A DNA stretch of 36,875 nt from Methanomethylicus sp964513415. GTDB lineage: Archaea; Thermoproteota; Methanomethylicia; Methanomethylicales; Methanomethylicaceae. The translations under genes and the position numbers were made by a program. The stretch covers positions 1-36,875 of the forward strand of contig CAZEMX010000011.1 of assembly GCA_964513415.1 (NCBI GenBank), given 5' to 3'. Positions 1 to 7,360 of this stretch are shown one piece after another (the first letter of the stretch is position 1; each line of letters starts with the position of its first letter). The notes beneath the pieces are model-generated. The model was not told the DNA's origin and made no database searches. It saw only the letters and a program-made list of their open reading frames with translations.

Positions 1-1
1 T

Positions 2-196
2 AACCAAGGTGCAGAGTATAGTCTGCGCCTCTCAGAGGGGGGGCGGGACATCTATATCGAGCAGGATATGCTGCACGAGATCCGGGCATCATACAGGCTC
101 GTGCCCGCGCACCCGAAGGACGTCGCGGTACCTGGACCGAATTCGAGGGCTTACCGGCTGGAGCAGAGGATGCGCCCGGCAGAGAGGTGCACCTGA
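2..196 (+). CDS. C-terminal fragment of an unidentified protein
   Basis: An open frame enters from the left edge and ends with TGA at 194-196, leaving 64 residues. The peptide (beginning NQGAEYSLRL, ending MRPAERCT) is charged and soluble, with a short amphipathic stretch (IEQDMLHEIRASYRLV). The neighbouring frame with an ATG at 9 encodes a low-complexity Ser/Arg/Cys peptide typical of a shadow, so this frame is preferred. I recognise no family. The gene converges on the - strand ribbon-helix-helix gene, separated by about 30 bp of short repeats. The start lies outside the window. Confidence 0.55.
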   Translation, partial: NQGAEYSLRLSEGGRDIYIEQDMLHEIRASYRLVPAHPKDVAVPGPNSRAYRLEQRMRPAERCT

Positions 197-231
197 GCTG
201 AGTTGAGTTGAGCTTACCTTATCTTATCTTA
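194..231. repeat. Short pentamer repeats between convergent genes
   Basis: The gap between the two convergent genes consists of three TGAGT/TTGAG-like units (194-212) followed by CTTAC/CTTAT-like units (213-231). The second block overlaps the stop codon of the - strand gene. It is simple-sequence DNA; a role in transcription termination is possible but not shown. Confidence 0.5.
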
Positions 232-771
232 CATGCCCTCCTTGCGCATCTCGAAGATGATGCTGAATGCAGAGACGTACTTGAAGTTGGGCTTCTTTCC
301 GATCATCTCTTCGAGCGCCGATTCTAGGAAGTTCTTCATGAAGAGCGACCATTTGTCCCCCATGCTATGCCCCATGCGCACCTCGATGACGCTCCCGCGA
401 TCCTCCTCGTAGTAGGATGCCCAGTTGGAGTACCCGCACAGATATATCTCGATGTACTGCTTGAAGCTCTGCATGCTGAGCTCGCCGTAGAGCTGCAGTA
501 TCGCCTCCTTGGCAGTGCGCTTGCCCATGTCAGACGCGATGTCGACGAGGGCATTGTCATCTATCGCATTTATCAGCGATATCATGTGGTTCCGCGGCAT
601 GTAGAGCATTCCGAAGGGCTCCAGCCTGACGCCGATCTTTACATACTTCCTGAGGATCCGGCAGGTGAGGCCATTCACTGTTGCGCCTTGCTTCCTTGCC
701 TCTTCCTCGAGGGTCCGCATCACGTCAGCATCAATCCTGAAAGTCCTCGGCGAGGATGGTTCAGAGGTCAT
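229..771 (-). CDS. Ribbon-helix-helix-like protein of unknown function
   Basis: 180 residues. The N-terminus (residues about 8-45, RTFRIDADVMRTLEEEARKQ then a second helix) has the strand-helix-helix pattern of a CopG/Arc-type ribbon-helix-helix DNA-binding domain. The remaining 135 residues (with RMGHSMGDKWSLF and a C-terminal strand KYVSAFSIIFEM) look like a soluble sensor or dimerisation domain that I do not recognise. The start at 771 has a GGAGTG ribosome site 7 nt upstream. An in-frame ATG at 813 overlaps the methyltransferase stop (TAATG) and would add 14 residues. The gene directly follows the DNA methyltransferase and is probably co-transcribed with it, so it could regulate that gene or act with it. 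No nuclease motif is seen. Confidence 0.7.
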   Translation of the reverse strand: MTSEPSSPRTFRIDADVMRTLEEEARKQGATVNGLTCRILRKYVKIGVRLEPFGMLYMPRNHMISLINAIDDNALVDIASDMGKRTAKEAILQLYGELSMQSFKQYIEIYLCGYSNWASYYEEDRGSVIEVRMGHSMGDKWSLFMKNFLESALEEMIGKKPNFKYVSAFSIIFEMRKEGM

Positions 772-812
772 TTTTGCACACTCCAGCATATAGTCTACCA
801 TTAATATTGTCA

Positions 813-1658
813 TTACCTTGCGGCTGCACTGCCTGCGCTTTCGCGGATCAGCCGCTCCTCCGCTATTTTTACGTAAGCCTCGTCTATCTCGAATCCAATG
901 CACCTCAAGCCAAGACGGGCGCATGCGACCGCAGTGTCGCCGATCCCCATGAAAGGGTCCATGACCAGCCGCGTCCTCCCCAGACCGTGCAGCTTTATGC
1001 ACATCATCGGGAGCTCAGGGGGGAAGGCAGACGGGTGGGGGCGCTCCTTGCTGCTAAACCGGATCGTCCTGTACGGTATGAACCATGTGTCACCACGGTC
1101 CCTCAGATCCCTAGGCGCACGGTTCCATCGCCGCACGTTGCTCTTGTCCTGATACGGGACGCCGTTGGCCAGCCGGTCCAGCGGCACATTCCCTTCCTTA
1201 GTGAAGTGGAATATATACTCATGACATTTGTTCAGGTACCGGTCACTGTTGATCGGCTTGAAGTGCCCCACGGCTATGTCGCCAGATATGCTCGCGTGCT
1301 CCCCGACCTGGGACTTCTCTATGGCTATTGACTTTATCCAGTGGATGACGTTCTGAAGCTCGAAGAGCTCCCGCAGCCGGAACGCCAGCTCCCAAGCCAC
1401 CCAAGGGTCCTTCGACGAGTATCCGATATTCAGGAAGAATGAGCCGTCATCGCGGAGGACGCGTTTGCACTCCTCGCCTACCTGCACCATCCACCGCAGG
1501 TAGTCTGCACGGGGAACGGTATCATCATACTTCCCGTACCTGATGCCCAGATTGTAAGGAGGGGAGGTCACTATGACGTCGACCTCCCGATCCCTCACAT
1601 GCCGCTTCATGCCTTCAAGGCAATCCATTGCATAGATTACCCTCATATTCGAGCTCAT
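813..1658 (-). CDS. Beta-class DNA methyltransferase (N4-cytosine or N6-adenine)
   Basis: 281 residues. The catalytic motif IV (TSPPYN, residues 31-36) comes first, and the S-adenosylmethionine-binding motif (DPFMGIGDTAVA, followed by GFEIDE) comes near the C-terminus. That order defines the beta class. An SPPY-type motif is commonest in N4-cytosine enzymes, so m4C is my first guess. HxSAFPPELP between the two is also typical of this class. The start ATG at 1658 has an AGGA site about 8 nt upstream. The gene begins 34 bp after the hydrogenase small-subunit stop with no visible terminator between. No restriction endonuclease is recognisable beside it, so it may be an orphan methyltransferase. 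The target sequence cannot be read from the protein. Confidence 0.9.
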   Translation of the reverse strand: MSSNMRVIYAMDCLEGMKRHVRDREVDVIVTSPPYNLGIRYGKYDDTVPRADYLRWMVQVGEECKRVLRDDGSFFLNIGYSSKDPWVAWELAFRLRELFELQNVIHWIKSIAIEKSQVGEHASISGDIAVGHFKPINSDRYLNKCHEYIFHFTKEGNVPLDRLANGVPYQDKSNVRRWNRAPRDLRDRGDTWFIPYRTIRFSSKERPHPSAFPPELPMMCIKLHGLGRTRLVMDPFMGIGDTAVACARLGLRCIGFEIDEAYVKIAEERLIRESAGSAAAR

Positions 1659-1692
1659 TCGCCATTCCTGCAGATTCTGTAGTATCGGAAGT

Positions 1693-2145
1693 TCATCTCT
1701 TGCCGCGAGTCGCCTTTTCGTTCAGCTTCAGTATCCCCTGAACTATCCCGTTGATGATCTGCTCTGGCTTCGGGGCGCATCCCGGGACGTACACGTCGAC
1801 TGGTATCAGCAGATCCGGCGATCCGAGTATGGCATAGTTCTCAGGATCCTCGTCGTAGAAGAGGCTACCACCGCAGGCGCAGCCGCCTATCGCGACCACC
1901 ACCTTTGGGTCAGGAGTCTGGTTGTAGACCCGCTTTATCATCGGAATGAATTGCTTCGGCACGCATCCTGTGGTTATGAGTATGTCGGCGTGCCTTGGCG
2001 ATGCAACTAGCTGTATGCCGAATCGCTCCGCGTCGAACCTTGGTGCCAGTGCGGCAAGCGTCTCAATATCGCAGCCGTTGCACCCGCCGCAGTGGAAGTG
2101 ATAGACCCATGGCGAGTATATCCTAGCCCGGTCTATAAGACCCAT
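1693..2145 (-). CDS. Membrane-bound [NiFe] hydrogenase small subunit (HycG/HyfI/NuoB-like)
   Basis: 150 residues. This subunit carries the [4Fe-4S] cluster next to the NiFe site and passes electrons between the large subunit and the ferredoxin-like subunits. It has the family pattern CGGCNGCD (Cys19, 22, 25), GGCACGG (Cys89, 91) and PGCAPKPEQI (Cys123). The length matches group 4 small subunits, which lack the C-terminal medial/distal cluster domain of uptake hydrogenases. It starts immediately after the HycF-like stop and is the last hydrogenase gene in the train. A NuoB/FpoB-type subunit is the alternative, but the large subunit next door keeps the nickel ligands, so a hydrogenase is favoured. 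Confidence 0.93.
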   Translation of the reverse strand: MGLIDRARIYSPWVYHFHCGGCNGCDIETLAALAPRFDAERFGIQLVASPRHADILITTGCVPKQFIPMIKRVYNQTPDPKVVVAIGGCACGGSLFYDEDPENYAILGSPDLLIPVDVYVPGCAPKPEQIINGIVQGILKLNEKATRGKR

Positions 2146-2733
2146 CTAGACGACCTCCAGCCAGACGTGCTTCTTGGTATGCGTGTCGAGCATGACGCCG
2201 CGAGCCCGCTTGCAGTCGGGGCAGAAGCCCTCGGTTTTGTGATAGTCCTCGATCACGATGCCCTTTACCTTCGGGTCTATCTTCTCGCTCAGCCTCTCGA
2301 AGACCCGCTTCTGCATCTTCTCTGGCAGGTATGACCTGTTGCAGGCCTTGCAGGAGAGCATCTTCAGGTCGGTGTTGACGTATGCCTTCGGATCGTTCTT
2401 GTCCGTGAATGTGAGCTCGAACTTCTTGGACATCTTTATAGCCTCCTCAGGGCAACACTCCTCGCAGTGGGCGCAGTAGGTGCACCTGAAGTGGAAGACC
2501 TGAACGGTTCTCTTCTCTGATGTGTCGAATATCTTCGTAGCCCTGCCTGAGCAGACCATGTAGCATGCGCGGCACCCAATGCACTTCTCCTCGTCCCTCT
2601 CGATGAAGCCCCTCAGGCCCTCGGGGATCTGGCTGTACATCCGGTTCTTGTCGACCCCTGACGGGTAGTTCAAGGTCATCGGCGAGCTGTATTTTTGGAG
2701 GACCTGTTTCAGGAGCTTTATATGTGTAGACAA
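2146..2733 (-). CDS. Hydrogenase ferredoxin-like subunit (HycF/HyfH/NuoI-like)
   Basis: 195 residues. Two [4Fe-4S] motifs, CIGCRACYMVC (Cys51-61) and CTYCAHCEECCP (Cys84-94), make this the NuoI-type subunit that relays electrons to the small subunit. A C-terminal extension holds a further CxxC pair (SCKAC, Cys128/131) and FCPDCKR (Cys171/174). The same kind of cysteine-bearing tail occurs in HycF/HyfH of formate hydrogenlyase, which supports assignment to that branch rather than Ech or Mbh. The start is a TTG directly after the upstream stop (TAATTG), with GGTGG 5 nt before it, so translation is probably coupled to the HycD-like gene. Confidence 0.9.
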   Translation of the reverse strand: MSTHIKLLKQVLQKYSSPMTLNYPSGVDKNRMYSQIPEGLRGFIERDEEKCIGCRACYMVCSGRATKIFDTSEKRTVQVFHFRCTYCAHCEECCPEEAIKMSKKFELTFTDKNDPKAYVNTDLKMLSCKACNRSYLPEKMQKRVFERLSEKIDPKVKGIVIEDYHKTEGFCPDCKRARGVMLDTHTKKHVWLEVV

Positions 2734-3708
2734 TTATGCCACCATCCTTAGAGCGAATGCGGCTATGAACCCGATTATTACCAGCGGCACTACGATCTTC
2801 AGGTACCACGCAAGCGCCTTTCTGATGGCATATCGGGGATTCAGGACCTGGACCACCGCCAGAAGGAAGACAAGGGCAAGCGCCGCGACGACGTAGATCG
2901 GCAGCCAGAGTACCGAAGATGACACGGGAGGCAGGAAGACGGCGATGAAGAGCGCGACCATGTTGTACAAGACGAATATCTTGGCCAGGAGGTATGTGCC
3001 GAGCAGCTTGCCGGAGTACTCCGTATATGGCCCAGCGACGATCTCGCACTCTGCCTCGGGCATGTCGAATGGCTTGATATGCAGCTTGCCGAGCATGGCC
3101 GCAAACATAGTTATGCCCGCAAGCAACGTGACCAGAACCATGGGGATGCTGCCGACGATGCCGGAGAGCGCGGCGATCACGAGCGATCCCTTCATGAACG
3201 CGACCATGAAGAGGCTCGCGACGAAGCCCAGCTCTGCGACCAAGAAGAGCTCAACCTCCCTCCTTGCGCCTATTGCCCCCCAAGGGGAGCCGCTGGCGAC
3301 GGGGCCGAGAATCGTGAACAGTATCGACGCGATGAGCAGGTAAGACGCCACGATGAGGCTGTAAGGAGCGTCGGAGAGCAAGGGCATTCCCGGGAAGGGA
3401 ATGAAGAGCACCGCAGTGAAGCTGAATAGGAGCGAGAAGTACGGCGACCAGGTGAAGAGCCTCTTGTGAGCGCTTGCAGGGATCAGAGTATCCTTGCCGA
3501 AGAGCTTCAGTATGTCGTACATCGGCTGCCAGACCCTTGTCGACCCGATAAGGGGCGCAAGATCGCCGTACATCCTGACGACCGGCCCCACCCTCCATTG
3601 GAACCTTGCGTTTAGCTTCCTTATGAGGAAGGCGTACATCACGCCGAGGAAGAGGCTGATCGGGATTATCAGCGCTATCGATATGATTGTGAAGATGATG
3701 TCTGCCAT
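2734..3708 (-). CDS. Membrane-anchor subunit of group 4 hydrogenase (HycD/HyfC/NuoH-like)
   Basis: 324 residues, about eight transmembrane helices. The signature KPFDMPEAECEIVAGPYTEY of the NuoH/HycD family lies at about residues 215-235. This loop faces the hydrogenase module and, by analogy with complex I, lines the quinone-like cavity or ion path. EVELFLVAELG earlier in the chain is a second conserved acidic membrane stretch. It anchors the peripheral NiFe module to the antiporter-like subunit. The start ATG at 3708 lies 2 bp after the large-subunit stop, so the two genes are tightly coupled. Confidence 0.93.
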   Translation of the reverse strand: MADIIFTIISIALIIPISLFLGVMYAFLIRKLNARFQWRVGPVVRMYGDLAPLIGSTRVWQPMYDILKLFGKDTLIPASAHKRLFTWSPYFSLLFSFTAVLFIPFPGMPLLSDAPYSLIVASYLLIASILFTILGPVASGSPWGAIGARREVELFLVAELGFVASLFMVAFMKGSLVIAALSGIVGSIPMVLVTLLAGITMFAAMLGKLHIKPFDMPEAECEIVAGPYTEYSGKLLGTYLLAKIFVLYNMVALFIAVFLPPVSSSVLWLPIYVVAALALVFLLAVVQVLNPRYAIRKALAWYLKIVVPLVIIGFIAAFALRMVA

Positions 3709-3710
3709 TG

Positions 3711-5414
3711 CTAGACCTCCCTCCTCTTACCGAGCGCCACGAGCTCCCCCCAGCTCATCGTGTGTGAGGGACCGCCACTCCCGCGGATCACCTCAAAACG
3801 GTCCGTGCATGCAAGGCACTGGTCGGTGCTGCCCATCACGACCGGCACGTCTGCAAGGTTGGAGCCGACGAGCATCTTGGGGATCAGGGCGTTGTTGCGG
3901 TAGCTGGGCGTCCGTATCCTGTATGCCTGGGGCAGGTTCATGTTGAACTCGCTCGCCCGTACGTAATGGACGAGCTCCCCCCTAGGCGCCTCGTTGAGAC
4001 CTATGCCCTCCGAGTTGACGGGTATGAACTTCGGCTCGATCCTGACCTCGCCGGTGGTCTTTGCCAAGTACTCCAGACACTGCACGATGATATCTGAAGA
4101 GACCAAGAGCTCCTTGACCCTGACGATCGTGCGCCCAAACGTATCGCAGCCCTCGTCTGTGATGACCTCCCAGCTGATGACCTTCGGGTCATACATCGCG
4201 TGCGGCGGGTTGTCTGCCCTCACATCGATCTTCCAATTGCTTGCTCTCGCGACAGGCCCTACGGCGCCGCCATCGAATGCCTCGGCGTAAGAGAGAGGGC
4301 CGACGCCCACAAGCCTCGACCTCACGACCGAGTGCGCGGCGACCTCTGGCAGAAGCTGGGCCATCTCGGCCTTGAGTGCCTTTACGGTAGGCAGTGCCCT
4401 CTCGGCCAGTTCGTTGGATACGTCCCTGCTCATGCCGCCGATGCGCCATATCCCGTAGTTGACCCTATTACCGGTTATCGATTCGATGATATCCATGACG
4501 CGCTCCCTTAGGCCCCAAGAGAGGTGGAAGCCGGTCTTCCAGCCTATGACATCCGCAACGACACCTATCCAAAGGAGGTGGCTATGAACCCTGTTCAGCT
4601 CAAGCAGGAGCGTCCTTATGTAAAGAGCCCTGTCAGGCACCTCCGCTTCGTACAGGTTCTCGCATGCGGTCACGTATGTGAGGCCATGTGCGGCGCTACA
4701 GATGCCACAGACCCGCTCTGCGGCGAAGACCCCCTTATGGTAACCCCTGCGCTCAATGAGCTTCTGTATGCCCCTATGGTGGAAGCCGGTCTTTATGTCG
4801 GCAGAGACCACGGTCTCGCCCTCCACCTTGACGTATACAGTCTGCCCCTCAATTACGCCGGGGTGGTACGGACCGATGGGTATCAGCGTGGCGTATGCGT
4901 CGTTCGGCATGATGCCGAGAGGGATCCACTTGTCCTGCGGACCTGCAGGGCCCTTCTCCGGGCGCGGCGGAGCGGTTCCGCTCTCGGCGGCGTTCGGCCA
5001 TTCGTATGGCAGGAACTGCTTGCGCGGGTCCGGCGTCCCTTTAGGGCTGATGCCTAAGAGGTCGCGTATCTCGCGCTCTGCCCAGCTCGCCTGCCATGTG
5101 ATCTTTGCGACCGATGGTGGCGAAGGGTCATCCTTGGATATCTGTGCCTCGAGCACGACGACCAGCCGTTCCCTTACCTTTGAGAAGTCGTATATGTAAA
5201 TCATGTCGAACCCCTCACCCTCCAGGTCAACGGCAGTCTCATGGATGAGGCGGGCCCCGAATTTGCTTATGAACCTCTCCGCCAGCTTGTCGGCGTCCTC
5301 TGCCTTGATCCTTACTGCGACCCTGTTCTCTTGGAGGGGCTTGAAGGAGAGCCCCTCGGGCGCCACCTCTGTTCTGACGAGATCGACCAATGTTGGATCC
5401 GACTTGAACTTCAT
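3711..5414 (-). CDS. [NiFe] hydrogenase large subunit, NuoC-NuoD fusion (HycE/HyfG-like)
   Basis: 567 residues, close to E. coli HycE (569 as I recall). Residues about 30-145 are the NuoC-like domain, ending in the typical ...EREIRDLLGI...PYEWP segment. Residues about 170-567 are the catalytic domain. The first nickel-ligand motif, RVCGICSAAH (Cys236, Cys239), is intact. The second, STDQCLACTDR, supplies Cys533 and Cys536. All four nickel-binding cysteines are therefore present, so this is a working hydrogenase type and not an Fpo/NuoD-type relative that has lost them. The usual DPC of the second motif is DQC here. The start ATG overlaps the HdrB-like stop by 4 bp (ATGA). The NuoC-NuoD fusion again points to the formate-hydrogenlyase/Hyf branch of group 4. 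Confidence 0.94.
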   Translation of the reverse strand: MKFKSDPTLVDLVRTEVAPEGLSFKPLQENRVAVRIKAEDADKLAERFISKFGARLIHETAVDLEGEGFDMIYIYDFSKVRERLVVVLEAQISKDDPSPPSVAKITWQASWAEREIRDLLGISPKGTPDPRKQFLPYEWPNAAESGTAPPRPEKGPAGPQDKWIPLGIMPNDAYATLIPIGPYHPGVIEGQTVYVKVEGETVVSADIKTGFHHRGIQKLIERRGYHKGVFAAERVCGICSAAHGLTYVTACENLYEAEVPDRALYIRTLLLELNRVHSHLLWIGVVADVIGWKTGFHLSWGLRERVMDIIESITGNRVNYGIWRIGGMSRDVSNELAERALPTVKALKAEMAQLLPEVAAHSVVRSRLVGVGPLSYAEAFDGGAVGPVARASNWKIDVRADNPPHAMYDPKVISWEVITDEGCDTFGRTIVRVKELLVSSDIIVQCLEYLAKTTGEVRIEPKFIPVNSEGIGLNEAPRGELVHYVRASEFNMNLPQAYRIRTPSYRNNALIPKMLVGSNLADVPVVMGSTDQCLACTDRFEVIRGSGGPSHTMSWGELVALGKRREV

Positions 5415-6424
5415 AGCGATTCGCCTCCTTTCTTCTGCCCAGCAACTTTGGCATTCTTTGCGGCTATTGCTCTGACCTTCTCGATGAACTTGTCAGCGGC
5501 TATCGGCCTGCATTTTGTCATGCCAAAGTCCTCAGGCTCGTAGCCAAATGCGAGCGCGAGCAGTTCTGCGAGGTGTACTATGGGCGTCTCGAAGCTGATG
5601 CCCTTCTCCTCCCGGTATATCTTGACGCCCCTCTCGAATTGGTCGTAGCAGCCCGAGCAGATGATCACATAGGCATCCACGCCCAGCGCTTGGGCGGTCT
5701 TCATCTTCTTCCCTATCCGCTCCAATATGGCCTGGTTAGAATCGGCGAAGTAGAGCAGTAGACCGCAGCAGGTCTTGTCGTAGGGCGTGTCGATTATCTC
5801 GACGCCCGTTGCCCTGAGAATCTCATCAAAATCGGTCGGGAGAGTCTCATCGTGCTTCCTTGCATGGCACCCGATGTGCCTCATGACCTTTATGCCTGTC
5901 AGCGGGCGCACGACGCTTGCGACTATCTTCTCCATGCCAACATCGTCGTGCAGGAGCTCAAGGTAGTGCTTGACCTTGACGTCACCCTTCAGGTGCATGC
6001 CGGCCTTCCCCAGATGCTCATTGACCATCTTCAGCTTCTCAGGCTCCTCGGTGAGCTCCTTTAGTGACTCGTAGTGTGATATCCAGCAGCCGTTGCATGT
6101 GTCGACGATGGTGATCCCCTGCTTTTCGGCATTTGCAAGGTTCTGCGCCGTGACGCTGAGCCACCAGTCAGGGTTCATGGCCTTCCATACGCCTGGCCTC
6201 ACGCAGCAGAGGGTCTCTTTCATATAATCGAAGTCCAGCCCAAGGTGCTTTGAGACCAGCATTGTCGCCTTCTCTGCCCATGGCATCTTCACAGGCATCA
6301 CGCACCCCAGGAAGTAGCCATACTTAGTCGGCTTCGCACTGCTGACGGATCGCGCTCCGGATTCAGCAATGCCGTTCTCGGCGACATCGGCCTTCGAGTT
6401 GTCATTGGAGTTAGCAGCAGCCAT
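5411..6424 (-). CDS. HdrB-type subunit with two CCG (non-cubane Fe-S) domains
   Basis: 337 residues. Two complete CX31-39CCX35-36CXXC motifs are present: Cys41, Cys73-74, Cys110, Cys113, and Cys186, Cys219-220, Cys256, Cys259. In heterodisulfide reductase HdrB each motif binds one non-cubane [4Fe-4S] cluster, and the pair cleaves CoM-S-S-CoB; SdhE, GlpC and LutA-type proteins share the fold. Residues 1-35 are a polar, low-complexity extension. The ATG at 6424 is chosen because GGTGG lies 5 nt upstream; the longer TTG frame (6436) has none. It sits inside the hydrogenase operon, 4 bp overlapped with the large-subunit gene, exactly where a formate dehydrogenase would be expected in function. 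The substrate is inferred to be a disulfide but is not proven. Confidence 0.88.
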   Translation of the reverse strand: MAAANSNDNSKADVAENGIAESGARSVSSAKPTKYGYFLGCVMPVKMPWAEKATMLVSKHLGLDFDYMKETLCCVRPGVWKAMNPDWWLSVTAQNLANAEKQGITIVDTCNGCWISHYESLKELTEEPEKLKMVNEHLGKAGMHLKGDVKVKHYLELLHDDVGMEKIVASVVRPLTGIKVMRHIGCHARKHDETLPTDFDEILRATGVEIIDTPYDKTCCGLLLYFADSNQAILERIGKKMKTAQALGVDAYVIICSGCYDQFERGVKIYREEKGISFETPIVHLAELLALAFGYEPEDFGMTKCRPIAADKFIEKVRAIAAKNAKVAGQKKGGESL

Positions 6425-6441
6425 GGTTACCACCAATCAAA

Positions 6442-6795
6442 TCAGTAATCGAAAGTCCCCTTCTTCTTGTCGTAGCCGGCCTTCTTGAAGACGCCTGCGT
6501 CCTCAAGGATGACCCTCTTCTTGGCGACGGCGTCGGCGTAACTTCGCCCCGTTGGGGGCAGCCGGCTCAGCCCGCACGCTGCCCGGTCGTTCTCGACCTC
6601 GTCCCCAACGTAATACACCAGCCCCTGCTCGAAATCCCTCTTAAGTGACCCCTTTGCGATATCTGGAGCGGCAGGCCTGAATGTCCTGCGCAGCGGATAC
6701 ATGATATTCTCATCCGATTGCTTGTGAGTCGTGATCTTCTTCCCTGCTTCAAGCAGTTTGATCCAACTCTTCAGAGGTTGCGGTTCGCTTGACAC
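6442..6795 (-). CDS. Small HdrC-like protein lacking the ferredoxin domain
   Basis: About 117 residues from a GTG at 6795, which lies 4 bp after the upstream stop with a GGAG site about 11 nt before it. An ATG at 6831 inside the preceding gene is the alternative. There is one cysteine only. Residues about 60-115 (GLVYYVGDEVENDRAACGLS, then RLPPTGRSY, then an ILEDAG helix) resemble, from memory, the C-terminal segment of HdrC that follows its two ferredoxin clusters. The N-terminal half of HdrC, with its eight cluster cysteines, is absent. The neighbouring four-cluster protein could supply the electron path instead. The gene lies directly before the HdrB-like gene, the place HdrC takes in many hdrCB operons. 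Confidence in the gene is high; in the HdrC relation, moderate. Confidence 0.65.
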   Translation of the reverse strand: MSSEPQPLKSWIKLLEAGKKITTHKQSDENIMYPLRRTFRPAAPDIAKGSLKRDFEQGLVYYVGDEVENDRAACGLSRLPPTGRSYADAVAKKRVILEDAGVFKKAGYDKKKGTFDY

Positions 6796-6799
6796 TTGA

Positions 6800-7360
6800 T
6801 CACACGCTCCTAAGCTTCTTGACCAGCTCAAACGCTTCCTTGCGCGGCATCAGCCTCAGCGCGCCCGTGCTGCACATCTGGAAGCACATGGGATATTCGC
6901 CGTCGCAGAAGTCGCACTTCACGTAGATCTTGCGTTCGTCGTCCAAACGGGGTATCCCTATGGGGCATGCCTGGTTGCAGGTACCACAGCCGACGCAGAG
7001 CATCGGCGAGATCCTGACTATGCCCTTCTCATCCTTGTATATGGCCTCCTTCGGGCAGGACGCCAAGCACATCGGGAAGACGCAGTGCTGGCAGTTGGCA
7101 TTCACATAGAAGCCGTTTTTGTTGGGCGACTCGTTGACGTATAGCAGGGCAAAGCGCCTGTCGAACGTCCGGTAGTGCTTGTAGGCACACCCGATCATGC
7201 ACTGGTTGCAGCCCGTGCACTTGCTCGGATCGTGGATGATGACAAGATCAGAAACCTTCTCGTCGGTCCCGGGGACCTTGATCGGTTCCGCGAGCTGCTT
7301 CTGTATCTTCGGCGCCGGAACGAGGAAGACCGGAGGGGTATACTTGTGTGCAGTTGTCAT
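6800..7360 (-). CDS. Polyferredoxin with four [4Fe-4S] clusters (HycB/HydN/DmsB-like)
   Basis: 186-residue electron carrier with sixteen cysteines in four groups: 48/51/54/58 (CTGCNQCMIGC), 90/93/98/102 (CQHCVFPMCLASC), 122/125/128/132 (CVGCGTCNQAC) and 149/152/159/163. This is the DmsB/HycB arrangement. In formate hydrogenlyase, HycB carries electrons from formate dehydrogenase to the hydrogenase. Here the adjacent partner is HdrB-like, so it probably connects the HdrB clusters to the HycF/HycG chain. The ATG at 7360 overlaps the previous stop (TGATG) and has AGGAGG 9 nt upstream. No twin-arginine signal is seen, so it is cytoplasmic. Confidence 0.92.
   Translation of the reverse strand: MTTAHKYTPPVFLVPAPKIQKQLAEPIKVPGTDEKVSDLVIIHDPSKCTGCNQCMIGCAYKHYRTFDRRFALLYVNESPNKNGFYVNANCQHCVFPMCLASCPKEAIYKDEKGIVRISPMLCVGCGTCNQACPIGIPRLDDERKIYVKCDFCDGEYPMCFQMCSTGALRLMPRKEAFELVKKLRSV

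Noticed and set aside
229..1658. Complete restriction-modification system
   Set aside because: No PD-(D/E)XK, HNH or PLD-type nuclease motif is visible in the neighbouring protein or the left-edge fragment, which is too short to judge.
3711..5414. Large subunit as an Fpo/Nuo-type (non-hydrogenase) NuoCD
   Set aside because: Both CxxC pairs that bind nickel (236/239 and 533/536) are present, which NuoD and FpoD lack.
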